Source of the DNA: an uncultured Christensenella sp.
Lineage (GTDB): Bacteria; Bacillota; Clostridia; Christensenellales; Borkfalkiaceae
Direction of reading: 5' to 3'
DNA length: 64,000 bases
Assembly: GCA_910586065.1 (NCBI GenBank)
Contig: CAJUGI010000002.1
Span: 1-64,000, forward strand
Under the pieces are notes generated by a model, which did not search any database, had not been told where the DNA came from, and saw nothing but the letters and a program-made list of their open reading frames with translations. Of the stretch, positions 15,153 to 23,411 are shown piece after piece; position 1 is the first letter of the stretch, and every line of letters starts with the position of its first letter. The translations under genes and the position numbers were made by a program.

Positions 15153-16232
15153 ATGAAAAAAGAAATGTTCGGAAAATTAAAAGCCGTTTATGAAAGATAT
15201 TTGGAGCTTTCCGCAAAGATGAGCGACCCCGCGGTTATTGCGGACACCGCCGAGTGGACTAAAATTGCCAAAGCTCAGGCGGAAATTGCGGAAACTGCAA
15301 CAAAATACGCCGAGTACATGGAAACCGAACGCGAGATGAACGCCGCGCTGGAAGAGGTTAAGCGCGAAAGCGACACCGAGATGAAGGCTTTATTCGAAGA
15401 AGAGGCGGAAAACTGTAAAAAGAAGACGGAAGAGCTGACCGAAGAACTTAAAATTCTGCTTTTGCCCAAGGATAAAAACGACGACAGAAACTGCATAATG
15501 GAAATCCGCGGAGGCGCGGGGGGCGAGGAGGCGGCGCTGTTTGCCTACGAGCTGTACAGGATGTATATAATTTACTGCGAACACCACCGCCTGAAAATAG
15601 AAGAGGTGGACAAAAACGAAACAGAGCTGGGCGGCATAAAGGAAGTGGTTTTAAACATAACGGGCAGGGGCGCTTATAAACAGCTTAAATTCGAAAGCGG
15701 CGTGCACCGCGTTCAGCGCGTGCCCGAAACGGAATCGCAAGGGCGCGTGCATACTTCAACCGCAACCGTTGCGGTGCTGCCCGAAGCCGAGGACGTGGAA
15801 GTGGAAATAAAGGACGAGGATATCCGCGTGGACGTTTACCGAAGCAGCGGCGCGGGCGGGCAAAAGGTAAACAAAACCGAAACCGCCATACGCATAACCC
15901 ACTTCCCCACGGGCTTGGTTGTAACCTGTCAGGACGAAAGAAGCCAGCTAAAAAACAAGGACAAAGCCTTTAAGGTGTTGCGCTCGCGGCTCTACGATTT
16001 TTATAATTCGCAAAACCGTTCGGCTTACGACGAGCACAGGAAAAGCCTTGTGGGCACGGGCGACCGAAGCGAACGTATCCGCACCTATAACTTTCCTCAG
16101 GGCAGGGTAACCGACCACCGCATAGGGCTTTCGCAATATAACTTAAACGAATTCATTATGGGCGATATAGACAGTATGATAGAAGCGCTTACCATTGCCG
16201 ACCGCGAGCGCCAACTCGCGGGGGAAGAGTAA
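15153..16232 (+). CDS. prfA: Peptide chain release factor 1
   Basis: Cytoplasmic class I release factor that reads UAA/UAG, 359 aa. The catalytic GGQ is in SSGAGGQKVNKTETAIR, near residue 234. Upstream RVPETESQGRVHTSTATVAVLPE, shortened, is typical of RF1, as is the C-terminal TYNFPQGRVTDHRIGL. Start: ATG 15153 with GGAG 9 bases before; the in-frame GTG at 15135 lacks a site. A GTGCAA...TTTTGCAC hairpin (about 15094-15120) directly precedes the ribosome site and could affect translation. Upstream PrmC domain is its predicted modifier. Confidence 0.96.
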   Translation: MKKEMFGKLKAVYERYLELSAKMSDPAVIADTAEWTKIAKAQAEIAETATKYAEYMETEREMNAALEEVKRESDTEMKALFEEEAENCKKKTEELTEELKILLLPKDKNDDRNCIMEIRGGAGGEEAALFAYELYRMYIIYCEHHRLKIEEVDKNETELGGIKEVVLNITGRGAYKQLKFESGVHRVQRVPETESQGRVHTSTATVAVLPEAEDVEVEIKDEDIRVDVYRSSGAGGQKVNKTETAIRITHFPTGLVVTCQDERSQLKNKDKAFKVLRSRLYDFYNSQNRSAYDEHRKSLVGTGDRSERIRTYNFPQGRVTDHRIGLSQYNLNEFIMGDIDSMIEALTIADRERQLAGEE

Positions 16233-16251
16233 GGCGCGGCTCATAAACGTA

Positions 16252-16390
16252 GCACAACGTTGTAAGGCTTTCAGCCTTCGGTACGACAAGCTGCGTTTTT
16301 CTCGGTAGTGTACGTCTACTCCCGTCAAAAAACCACGCTTTCATCGTTCTGCTTTCTAACCCGTGGGAAGCATTGCTGACGTAAGGGCTT
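16252..16390. repeat. Degenerate dispersed intergenic repeat, copy 1
   Basis: Contains TTGTAAGGCTTT...GCCTTCGGTACGAC, a TAC...GTA-CTCCC segment and a downstream TTCTGCT. A similar order is present at 39600-39740 and, without the first part, at 45182-45297. No coding potential. Confidence 0.5.
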
Positions 16391-16391
16391 G

Positions 16392-16420
16392 TTGACAGCG
16401 AAATAAATTTGTAATATAAT
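16392..16420 (+). promoter_or_regulatory. Consensus promoter of the MntR-like gene, leaderless type
   Basis: TTGACA (16392-16397), 17-bp spacer, TATAAT (16415-16420). The ATG at 16427 is 6 bases downstream, where transcription should begin; the intervening AAAAAC has no Shine-Dalgarno. Confidence 0.82.
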
Positions 16421-16426
16421 AAAAAC

Positions 16427-16792
16427 ATGAAAAGAAATCAGTCGATAGAGGATTATCTCGAATGTATTCTGCTTTTATCGCGCGAGAGCGATTACGTACA
16501 CAGGGTGGACGTGGCGCGAAAGGTTGGAGTTTCGCAACCCGCGGTGCAGAAAGCAATTAAAATTTTGCAGGGCGCGGGTTTTGTGGAATGCGACGGCTTG
16601 CACATTTACCTCACACGTAAAGGCGAAAGCTATGCCGGAGAAATTTACGACAGGCACGTAACCATACGCGACTTTTTGGTTGTGCACGGCGTTAACGCGG
16701 CGGACGCGGACGCCGACGCGTGCGAAATGGAGCACGTTATTTCGGAAGCCGCCTACAAAATGATGAAAAAATACGTTTCGGATAATAAATAA
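16427..16792 (+). CDS. MntR/DtxR-family metal-dependent repressor
   Basis: 121 aa winged-helix regulator. Residues 6-60 (SIEDYLECILLL, VSQPAVQKAIKILQ) form the DNA-binding domain. The dimerisation/metal-binding part has YDRHVTIRDFL and the ACEMEHVIS motif, in which Cys, Glu and His are metal ligands in MntR. It lacks the C-terminal SH3-like domain of DtxR, as MntR does. Manganese or iron sensing is inferred from family. The start codon sits at the predicted transcription start. The gene is alone; it is followed by an unrelated DUF2207 gene after 41 bases. Confidence 0.87.
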   Translation: MKRNQSIEDYLECILLLSRESDYVHRVDVARKVGVSQPAVQKAIKILQGAGFVECDGLHIYLTRKGESYAGEIYDRHVTIRDFLVVHGVNAADADADACEMEHVISEAAYKMMKKYVSDNK

Positions 16793-16833
16793 CGTTTTAC
16801 CCCGATAAATTTGCGGGGGCTTGGTTTGAGGAT

Positions 16834-19050
16834 ATGAAAGCTTTAAAATCTTTTAAAAATTATTTTGTAATTTTAATTTCCGCAATCGCCTTAGCCGCGG
16901 CGGTCTGCGGCGTTGTTTTCGGTCGCGGAAACGTAATTTCTGCGGAAGCGGTAACCGTAGACGATAATTATAACTTTGCTCTTGTGGACGTAAACGTTGA
17001 CGTAAACGAAGACAAGACAATGCGCATAACTGAAAATATTTACACTACGTTTCAGGTAGACGGTTTAAACACGGGTTTTATACGCGATATTCAACGCATT
17101 ACTCAGATTAAGCGTAAAGTAAACGGCGATTTAATCAGCGGTTCAAACATTTTTGCGCCGCTTACTGATATCGGGTTTAAGATGTATGCGTATAACGAGA
17201 AGGTTTTTTATCAGACTGCAGTTGAAGGAGTGCCCACGGCGGCGGATATTGCAAAGTTGCAAGAATTACCTTCAAAATATACATATAGCCTTTACGAAAA
17301 CGGTCAGTTTCATTCTATAAAAATGCAAAAATATACCGGCAAGATGGATGCGGGAACTTATCTTTTTCAGCTTTCCTATACTTACGATTTGAGCGACGAT
17401 AAAGCAAGCGGTTTCGACGATTTAACGCTCGACGTTTTGGGTTACGATATGCGCCCTGCCGCAGCAGTGCACGCAAAAGTAAATTTTCCTGAAAGTATAG
17501 ATAAAAACAACGCCGGAGTATATATAAACGAGTCAAGTTCATTTGGCGAACGCAGAGAGTGGAAACCGAGCGTGGGCAGCAGTGATGAACTTATTGTAAA
17601 AGATACGAGCGTTGAGTTCTATGTTTCCGGTTTAATAGGTGCAAAGCGCAGTTTTACCGTGCAGGCTATTTTGCCCGACGGCTATTTTAAAGGCGGCGGA
17701 GTAACCTTCTTTTGGTATTACATACCGTTTGCGGCAATCGCCGCGGCGGCGGTTATCGCTTTGATTGTGCTTGCGCTTAAAATGATAGACAAAAAACCGC
17801 TTGAAACGGTTGAATTTTACCCGCCCGAGGGTATGTCGGTTATGCGCTTTTCCGCAATCTGGCACCGCGGGGTGCGGGATAAGGATACGGCGGCGCTCAT
17901 TTTAAAGTGGGCGGGGATGGGGCTTATTACAATTCAGCAGGACGGTTACAGAGACGTAATTTTGCGCCCCACCGGAGTGTTGCTTTCAACACGTAAAAGC
18001 CGCAAAAAACGCAAAACGACGGGGGATTCCGTATTTGAAGAGTTCCCTGACAGAGTTTCGGCGGAACACAGTTCGGGCGGCAACGTAACGGGCGACCCGT
18101 TCGGCTTCGGCGAGCCGGACGACGGCGAAGTTCAGGTTTCCGCCGCGGAAATGAAAAAATATTTTGCCAACGCCGCAGAGCGGAATTATTACGACACGCT
18201 TTTCAGCGGAATAGGCGGAACGAATATGTTCTCTTCGCGCGTGTTTGCAACGCAGCTGAATTCCGCGCAACGCAAGCTTTATAACGTTACCGAGGCGCTT
18301 AAAAAGGACGGAGAAATTCCGCCGCCGGTAGACAACAGACTGCAAAAAGTTTCGAGGTTCGTTTTTCCGTATCTTTCGCTTGTGCCCGCGGCGTGCGCAA
18401 TTGCATATCAATGCCTTTTAACACAAACCTTTGTGCCGCTGTTTTTTCTGGTGTTTATGGCGGCGGGCACGTTCGTAATTCCTTCCATGGGCGGGCCGCG
18501 CAAGGCTATATTTATAGCCTACATATTCCCCGTTGCGTTCTTTGCATTGCCGTATTTCGCCTTTTTTATGATGGGTGCAATGCCAGCATACGATTACGTA
18601 CGGTTAATTTATATCGCGCCCTTCATTTGGGCGATAGGCAACTTTGTTTTGCCTTGGCTTAAGGGCAGAAGAACGGAGGAGGCAAACAAATATTACGGGC
18701 AGATGCTCGGTTTTAAAAATTTCCTTTTAAAAGCGGAACTGCCGAGGTTGCAAAAGCTCTTCGACGAAAACCCCGAATATTTTGCGGACGTTTTGCCCTG
18801 GTGCTTTATTATGGGTATAAGCGACAAAGTGGAACAGCGCTTTAAGTCGCTTGACATAGCAATAAGAATGCCGCAGTACGTAGACGACCGCATAAACGTT
18901 TATCTGCTTGCAAGCTGTATGCACCGCTCTTATTACAGCGGCGCGCCCCGTTCGTCGGGCAGAAGCGGCGGCTTCGGCGGTGGCGGAGGCGGCGGTTTCG
19001 GAGGTTCCTCCGGCGGTGGCGGAGGCGGCGGCGGTTCCCGCGGTTGCTGA
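16834..19050 (+). CDS. DUF2207 membrane protein with Gly-rich tail
   Basis: 738 aa. An N-terminal hydrophobic segment (about 11-35) acts as signal or anchor, followed by the extracytoplasmic DUF2207 domain (about 40-280; NYNFALVDVNVDVNEDKTM, then ITENIYTTF). Transmembrane helices lie near 289-312 and in clusters around 510-605, separated by a cytoplasmic region with a Ser/Lys-rich insert (about 385-410). The last 35 residues are nearly all Gly, Ser and Arg, which is the hallmark of this family. Function is unknown. No neighbour suggests a pathway. Confidence 0.9.
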   Translation: MKALKSFKNYFVILISAIALAAAVCGVVFGRGNVISAEAVTVDDNYNFALVDVNVDVNEDKTMRITENIYTTFQVDGLNTGFIRDIQRITQIKRKVNGDLISGSNIFAPLTDIGFKMYAYNEKVFYQTAVEGVPTAADIAKLQELPSKYTYSLYENGQFHSIKMQKYTGKMDAGTYLFQLSYTYDLSDDKASGFDDLTLDVLGYDMRPAAAVHAKVNFPESIDKNNAGVYINESSSFGERREWKPSVGSSDELIVKDTSVEFYVSGLIGAKRSFTVQAILPDGYFKGGGVTFFWYYIPFAAIAAAAVIALIVLALKMIDKKPLETVEFYPPEGMSVMRFSAIWHRGVRDKDTAALILKWAGMGLITIQQDGYRDVILRPTGVLLSTRKSRKKRKTTGDSVFEEFPDRVSAEHSSGGNVTGDPFGFGEPDDGEVQVSAAEMKKYFANAAERNYYDTLFSGIGGTNMFSSRVFATQLNSAQRKLYNVTEALKKDGEIPPPVDNRLQKVSRFVFPYLSLVPAACAIAYQCLLTQTFVPLFFLVFMAAGTFVIPSMGGPRKAIFIAYIFPVAFFALPYFAFFMMGAMPAYDYVRLIYIAPFIWAIGNFVLPWLKGRRTEEANKYYGQMLGFKNFLLKAELPRLQKLFDENPEYFADVLPWCFIMGISDKVEQRFKSLDIAIRMPQYVDDRINVYLLASCMHRSYYSGAPRSSGRSGGFGGGGGGGFGGSSGGGGGGGGSRGC

Positions 19051-19073
19051 AAACCCCGCATAATTCAATTTAA

Positions 19074-19112
19074 AAGCCCCGCGGCGCATTGCCGCGGGGC
19101 TTATTTTGTTTA
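19074..19112. terminator. Bidirectional terminator between convergent genes
   Basis: AAGCCCCGCGGC-GCATT-GCCGCGGGGCTT then TATTTTGTTT. It serves the DUF2207 gene (+) and the minus-strand gene ending at 19116. Confidence 0.9.
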
Positions 19113-19115
19113 AAA

Positions 19116-20042
19116 TTACTCAACGGGGAAAACGTTGCTTATTTTGCCGTCGTCGAGTTCTACGGCATAATATTTAACTTCGAATAAATTTTCGCTTTTT
19201 GGATATACCAGCCCCGCCGCGCGCATTGCCGGATGTTCGGCAAAAAATTTTTCGGTGGGCACGGTTACTCCCGCAAATTCTCCGAGATATTCAAAAATCT
19301 CACCCGCCTTGGGCTTTAAATCGTCGCTTAAATAGTTTGCGAAATTTCCGCGCGTCAAAACGCTTTCAAAAAACGCAAAGTGCAAAATCGCCTTTTCGGG
19401 AGGACGGGTTTCAACGGTGCGCCCCGCAACCATAGTCAGCTTTTCTCCGTCGTAAGCGTATTCGCATTCGGCTTTTGCCGCGGTGCATGTTTCAAAAGCG
19501 GCGCATATTTTAAGCCTGTCCGAAAATTCAAAACTTTCGGCTTCGCTGAAAAATATTTTTTTGCCGCGGTCGGAAAGTATTAAAAGGCCGTTGCCGCCGC
19601 TTATTGCCAGAACGGGGAAACCGCCGATTTGCCTTTCGGAAAATTTTGCTCCGGCAAATTTTGCGGGCAGCGGAATAAGCGAATATTCCGCCCCCTCGAC
19701 GGAGAGAAACAAGCCGCCCTGCGAAAACAGCGTAACAAGGTTTCCGCAAAAGCGCGTTTGGGCTATTACGCTTAAATTTACGCTCTTGTTGCCGTATTCC
19801 TTAATAAAAATCAGCGTTTCTCCGTCCATTAAATACACGTCCATAAACGCGGGCGGTTCGAATAACAATTTTTCGTTAATAAAAAAATTTACCGGTTGCA
19901 AATTCTCTCCCGGGACGATTTCGGCAAGCACGCTGTCGGAAAGGTCGATTTCTATGTGGCGTTCGAAAGTATCAATGCCCCCCACATATAAGCCGTTTAA
20001 CTTTAAAATTGCGGGCTTGTACGATAAAAAGTAGACTCTCAC
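19116..20042 (-). CDS. Conserved-looking protein of unknown function
   Basis: 308 aa, starting at GTG 20042. I do not recognise the family. It is soluble in appearance, with no signal peptide or membrane helix, and consists mainly of alternating strands (NLSVIAQTRF, GNLVTLFSQGGLFLSVEG, GLLILSDRGKKIFF) that suggest a beta-propeller or beta-sandwich. A phosphoprotein-like ETRPPEKAILHF segment precedes a helical C-terminal third. Its GTG start lies only about 80 bases from the start of the divergent coiled-coil gene at 20123. Coding is supported by length, codon pattern and the shared terminator. Confidence 0.7.
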   Translation of the reverse strand: MRVYFLSYKPAILKLNGLYVGGIDTFERHIEIDLSDSVLAEIVPGENLQPVNFFINEKLLFEPPAFMDVYLMDGETLIFIKEYGNKSVNLSVIAQTRFCGNLVTLFSQGGLFLSVEGAEYSLIPLPAKFAGAKFSERQIGGFPVLAISGGNGLLILSDRGKKIFFSEAESFEFSDRLKICAAFETCTAAKAECEYAYDGEKLTMVAGRTVETRPPEKAILHFAFFESVLTRGNFANYLSDDLKPKAGEIFEYLGEFAGVTVPTEKFFAEHPAMRAAGLVYPKSENLFEVKYYAVELDDGKISNVFPVE

Positions 20043-20122
20043 TGTGTTTTTTCCTTTTTTTATTATTTAATGTATTTAAAATTAAAATTATGTCAATATC
20101 TTCCCCGACGGAGGAAATTTAT

Positions 20123-20719
20123 ATGAACAAAATAAACGGCTATACGGAAGAAGAGGCAATTGAACTTGTAAATTACATCACGTCGGGGAAAAAGGCGGGC
20201 AACACGCTTTCGGGACTGTTTGCGTCCTATGCGCAGAAATCGGGCAGGGCAAAGGGCAGCGTGCGCAATTATTATTACGCGCTTTTAAGAACTACCGGCG
20301 ACGAAAGAGTTAAAAAGATGTTGCGCGGAACCAATCTTAAAGCCGAAAAAATTCTGCCATTTTCCGAACTTGAAACCGACAGAGTTTTAAAAGAAATTTT
20401 AATGCAGAAGGCAAAGGGCGTTTCGGTGCGCCGCGCGGTTTTAAATCTTTCGGGCGGCGACGATAAGCTTATGTTAAGGTATCAGAACAAGTACCGCAAC
20501 GTGGTTGCAAAACAGCCCGAAAGAATTGAAAGACTTAAACGCGAGTGCGGACTTCCCTGCGGAGCGGACGAAACGCGGGCGAGGCTCGAAGAGGAAATTA
20601 ACGGGCTTTACGAAAGACTGCAGACGACTTTAAAGGAAGAAAACAAGCGGCTTACGACAGTGATAAAGCGTTTGACCGACGAAAACGCGCTTTTAAAACT
20701 GCAACTTAAAAACAATTGA
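20123..20719 (+). CDS. Coiled-coil protein with RsfA/SANT-like helical N-terminus
   Basis: 198 aa from ATG 20123 (GGAGG 8 bases upstream); an upstream in-frame extension to 20009 is rejected because it crosses the divergent promoter region. Residues 1-65 (YTEEEAIELVNYI, then GSVRNYYYALL) look like a helical DNA-binding module, residues 70-130 a second helical unit (LKEILMQKAKGVSVRRAVLNL), and 160-198 a leucine-rich coiled coil. The layout recalls RsfA-type sporulation regulators of Firmicutes, but the match is weak and function is not assigned. Confidence 0.72.
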   Translation: MNKINGYTEEEAIELVNYITSGKKAGNTLSGLFASYAQKSGRAKGSVRNYYYALLRTTGDERVKKMLRGTNLKAEKILPFSELETDRVLKEILMQKAKGVSVRRAVLNLSGGDDKLMLRYQNKYRNVVAKQPERIERLKRECGLPCGADETRARLEEEINGLYERLQTTLKEENKRLTTVIKRLTDENALLKLQLKNN

Positions 20720-20736
20720 ATTTTATAAAATAAGAA

Positions 20737-20767
20737 GGCGGCGGGCGCATTTAATGCGCCCGCCGCC
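20737..20767. terminator. Strong hairpin after the coiled-coil gene
   Basis: GGCGGCGGGCGCAT-TTA-ATGCGCCCGCCGCC, a 14-bp perfect stem. The T-rich flank is on the minus strand side. Confidence 0.75.
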
Positions 20768-20776
20768 CGTTTGCCG

Positions 20777-20805
20777 TTGACAAAAAGCCTTAGGTAAAGT
20801 ATAAT
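20777..20805 (+). promoter_or_regulatory. Promoter of a small lipoprotein gene
   Basis: TTGACA (20777-20782), 17-bp spacer, TATAAT (20800-20805). The ATG at 20836 has GCGAGGGG upstream. Confidence 0.85.
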
Positions 20806-20835
20806 TAAAAAAAGCTTTAAAGCGAGGGGTTAAAA

Positions 20836-21312
20836 ATGAAAAAGAAAATTATTTTGGCTTTGGTTGCGGCTACCGTTGCGGTTTTTGCCTGCTTTGCGTT
20901 TGCGGGTTGCGGTGCGGAGTTTGTAGGAAACACCGACTTGCAGATGAATAAAAAATATATTTATACGAAAAGTGTAAACAGAAGCAACGACAAGCAAAGT
21001 TATTACGTATTCTACTCAAACGGAACGGGGAAATATAGGGAATATTCGCAAACCGCCGACGGCGACATTTTAAATTTGGATTATACGGTTACTTTCAAAT
21101 ATACTTTTGCGGACACTGATAAGTCTGCGGTTGTGTGCTTTTTCGATTCGGTAGAATACGGAAAAGCAAACGGAAGTTATGAAGTATATACGACCTGGAC
21201 GCGGCTGGTAACCGTTTCAGGGAACGTGTTGTGTTGGGCGGGCACTTACGGTTATTCGTTTTATATCAACGAAGATTATTTAAATTCCACATTAACCAAC
21301 TACGGTAAGTAA
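20836..21312 (+). CDS. Small secreted lipoprotein of unknown function
   Basis: 158 aa. Signal peptide MKKK plus a hydrophobic stretch and lipobox FAGC near residue 25, so the mature protein starts at that Cys and should be membrane-anchored. The rest is rich in Tyr, Ser, Thr and Asn with repeated short strands (KYIYTKSV, QSYYVFYSNGTGKYREY, TVTFKYTF, TRLVTVSGNVL), compatible with a lipocalin-like or calycin beta barrel; this is only a shape-based guess. It has its own consensus promoter and stands alone. Confidence 0.78.
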   Translation: MKKKIILALVAATVAVFACFAFAGCGAEFVGNTDLQMNKKYIYTKSVNRSNDKQSYYVFYSNGTGKYREYSQTADGDILNLDYTVTFKYTFADTDKSAVVCFFDSVEYGKANGSYEVYTTWTRLVTVSGNVLCWAGTYGYSFYINEDYLNSTLTNYGK

Positions 21313-21401
21313 GGCTGTTAAAGTAAAAATTTTACAGTTATATATTGCGGCGCGGCGCACAAACTTTTTGTAAGGGCGGATTTACGCCCCAAGGAGACAA
21401 A

Positions 21402-21584
21402 GTGGAAAAATTTATTTTCGGGCTCGCCGTAGGTATGGCGGGCGGCGCGCTTCTTGTCGCTAATAATTGCAAGCTTTTGAATCTTGTTAAAAAGAATCAG
21501 GAAGATTTGATGCAGAAAGCGGAAAATTATATCGACGAGAAGTTACAGGCGCTTGAAAGTAAGGACAGTCAAACGGAGTCCTAA
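21402..21584 (+). CDS. Small membrane-anchored protein (YtxH-like)
   Basis: 60 aa from GTG 21402, which has AAGGAGA 5 bases upstream; the longer frame from 21345 has no ribosome site. A glycine-zipper-like hydrophobic N-terminus (FIFGLAVGMAGGALLVA) is followed by a charged helix (KKNQEDLMQKAENYIDEKLQAL). This is the usual form of small YtxH-type envelope proteins. It lies just upstream of ruvX. Function unknown. Confidence 0.68.
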   Translation: MEKFIFGLAVGMAGGALLVANNCKLLNLVKKNQEDLMQKAENYIDEKLQALESKDSQTES

Positions 21585-21664
21585 AACTTAATGTTTGCCG
21601 TATCCGTTGTTCGCTGAACTTCGGGTACGGCAAATGTTTTTTATGCGTAACGCATTACTTATAC

Positions 21665-21693
21665 TTGAAAATTGCGGGGCGAAGTGTTATAAT
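21665..21693 (+). promoter_or_regulatory. Promoter of ruvX, leaderless type
   Basis: TTGAAA (21665-21670), 17-bp spacer, TATAAT (21688-21693). The predicted start of transcription falls on the ATG at 21700, and no ribosome site is present between. Confidence 0.78.
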
Positions 21694-21699
21694 CGGCAT

Positions 21700-22116
21700 A
21701 TGGAAAGATTTGTGGCTTTCGATATCGGCGACAAGAGGATAGGCGTTGCGGTATCCGACCCGTTCAATACATACGCTTTGCCTTCGCAGACGTATTTCAG
21801 AAAGGGGTTTAAACAGGACGTTGAGGCGCTTGTAAAAATCGTAAAGGAAAAGGGCGCAACGGCGGTAATTTGCGGGCTGCCCGTCAACTTCGACGGTTCG
21901 GAGGCGTTGCAGACTGTTAAAACGCAAAGATTTATAGACGCTTTGAAAGAGGCGCTAAAAATACCCGTAATTTGCGAGGACGAGCGGTTTACCACGCAAC
22001 TTGCGCACGAAGTTTTGATATCGGAAGGTATGAGCAGGGAAAAGCGGAAAAATTATGTGGACGCGCTCGCCGCCGCAAATATTTTGGACGGATATCTTGC
22101 AAAAATCAAAAAATAA
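21700..22116 (+). CDS. ruvX: Holliday-junction resolvase-like / pre-16S rRNA nuclease YqgF (RuvX)
   Basis: 138 aa, the normal size for YqgF. RNase H-like fold with the first catalytic Asp in FVAFDIGDKRIGVAVSD, the second motif ICGLPVNFDGSE, and EDERFTTQLA and YVDALAAANIL. In E. coli this enzyme finishes the 5' end of 16S rRNA. Homologues start at this methionine, so the in-frame extension to 21595 is rejected; the consequence is that the message appears leaderless. It is followed 10 bases later by a DUF1292 gene, a common Firmicutes pairing. Confidence 0.93.
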   Translation: MERFVAFDIGDKRIGVAVSDPFNTYALPSQTYFRKGFKQDVEALVKIVKEKGATAVICGLPVNFDGSEALQTVKTQRFIDALKEALKIPVICEDERFTTQLAHEVLISEGMSREKRKNYVDALAAANILDGYLAKIKK

Positions 22117-22126
22117 GGAGTTTTAT

Positions 22127-22426
22127 ATGAGCAAAGAGACAGAGGAACAGTTTGAAGAAGAGAACGACGGATTAATCGAGCTTGTGGACGAGGACGGCAA
22201 AGTTATCAATTTTACGCTTGCCGGCATAACCGAATACAAGGGTGAAAAATACGCAATGCTTTTACCTGCCGAACCCAACGACGAAATTGCGGAAGACGAG
22301 GTTGCTATCTTCCGCTATATTGAAAAGGACGGCGTTCTGGAAGCGATTGAGGACGAGGCGCTTTTAGACGAGGTTTTCGAGTTCTGGCAGAACGAAGAGG
22401 ACGGCGAAGAGGGCGAATTGAATTAA
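22127..22426 (+). CDS. DUF1292 family protein
   Basis: 99 aa acidic protein from ATG 22127 with AAGGAG 6 bases upstream. The family pattern is clear: LVDEDGKVINFTLAGITEYKGEKYAMLLP in the first half (shortened: about residues 18-47), then EVAIFRYIEKDGVLEAIEDEALLDEVFEFW. Function is unknown. Its place after ruvX is the conserved Firmicutes order. The C-terminus is a run of Glu, Asp and Gly. Confidence 0.92.
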   Translation: MSKETEEQFEEENDGLIELVDEDGKVINFTLAGITEYKGEKYAMLLPAEPNDEIAEDEVAIFRYIEKDGVLEAIEDEALLDEVFEFWQNEEDGEEGELN

Positions 22427-22443
22427 GCTTAATTAAAATAAGA

Positions 22444-22484
22444 GCCGCGGCGCGAAATTCACGCGCCGCGGCTTGATTTTTTTT
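22444..22484. terminator. Terminator after the DUF1292 gene
   Basis: GCCGCGGCGCG-AAATTCA-CGCGCCGCGGC then TTGATTTTTTTT, an 11-bp GC stem with a long U-tract. Confidence 0.92.
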
Positions 22485-22503
22485 GTGACCGCTCAAATTG
22501 TTT

Positions 22504-23286
22504 TCAGCAATAAATTTTTCTTATTATAAAGTTTAATAATTTTACGGATAAAAGGCGCGATAAAAACACTTCAAGCTTGGAGACTCCGCCGACGGAAACG
22601 CGCAGGGGCGGATTTTTGCGTTCGGCGATTTTGTAAATTACTTTTGCAACGCTTTTAGGACTTTTACCCTTTTGTTCGTCGCGCGCCATTTTGGCAACCG
22701 ATTTTCTGGCGGTGCGGTTTTCTCCCTCGCACACCCTTGCGGCGGTAAAACCCGTTTTGGTGTCGCCGGGGAGAACGCAGCTTACTTTTATTTTATAGGG
22801 TCTGACCTCGTTTGCCAGCGCGCGTGAAAACACTTCGACGCCCGCCTTGGTTGCCGAATACATCGCCTGATAGGGCAGGGGCATAATTCCGCCCACCGAC
22901 GAAACGTTAACTATTTTTCCGCCTTGCGCCTTCATTGCGCTTGCGGCTTTGCCGCTTAAAACGCACAGAGCCGTGAGGTTTACGTCAACTATATTTTGTA
23001 CGTTTTCGGGCGAGGTTTCTTCCATAGCGCCTGCGATGCCGAACCCCGCGTTGTTTACGAATAAATCGATTTTTCCGTCGCGGGCAATAATTTCGCTTAA
23101 AATTTTATCTATTGCGGGGTAATCGCATACGTCCGCCGAAAAGCACTTGAAGGAGCCGTTAAAAGGCTTCCTTGCAATTCCGTAAACTTTAAATCCCTTT
23201 TCGGTTAACAGTTCAGCCGTCGCAAGCCCTATGCCGCTGGTAGCTCCGGTTATTACGGCGATTTTTACTTGTTTTTTGGTACTCAT
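22504..23286 (-). CDS. Short-chain dehydrogenase/reductase
   Basis: 260 aa classical SDR from ATG 23286. Cofactor site TGATSGIG near 13-20, NNAG near 85, catalytic Ser in VNVSSVGG, and the YSATKAG (YxxxK) pair near 150. The C-terminal extension is basic and hydrophobic (LEVFLSRLLSVKLLNFIIRK), as in SDRs acting on lipid substrates. The upstream extension to 23352 (TTG) overlaps the promoter. It is divergent from an alpha-oxoamine synthase gene; a ketone product of that enzyme would be a reasonable substrate, but this is inference. Confidence 0.87.
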   Translation of the reverse strand: MSTKKQVKIAVITGATSGIGLATAELLTEKGFKVYGIARKPFNGSFKCFSADVCDYPAIDKILSEIIARDGKIDLFVNNAGFGIAGAMEETSPENVQNIVDVNLTALCVLSGKAASAMKAQGGKIVNVSSVGGIMPLPYQAMYSATKAGVEVFSRALANEVRPYKIKVSCVLPGDTKTGFTAARVCEGENRTARKSVAKMARDEQKGKSPKSVAKVIYKIAERKNPPLRVSVGGVSKLEVFLSRLLSVKLLNFIIRKIYC

Positions 23287-23296
23287 AACAAAATTA

Positions 23297-23325
23297 ATTA
23301 TATTTAATTTCACGGTAATGTCAAA
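23297..23325 (-). promoter_or_regulatory. Promoter of the SDR gene, nearly leaderless
   Basis: Minus strand TTGACA (23325-23320), 16-bp spacer, TATAAT (23302-23297); ATG at 23286 is 10 bases downstream, leaving about 4 leader bases and no ribosome site. Confidence 0.72.
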
Positions 23326-23411
23326 TTCAAAAACCGATAATTTATTTGACAAAGGATTTTTCTGGTGATAGAATTTTTACGTTCTTTAACTTTAAAAAAG
23401 GAAGTGATTTA

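Noticed and set aside
20009..20122. N-terminal extension of the coiled-coil protein gene
   Set aside because: Overlaps the start of the divergent gene at 20042 and lies upstream of a good GGAGG-ATG at 20123.
21595..21699. N-terminal extension of RuvX
   Set aside because: Homologues begin at MERFVAFD; the extension spans a near-consensus promoter.
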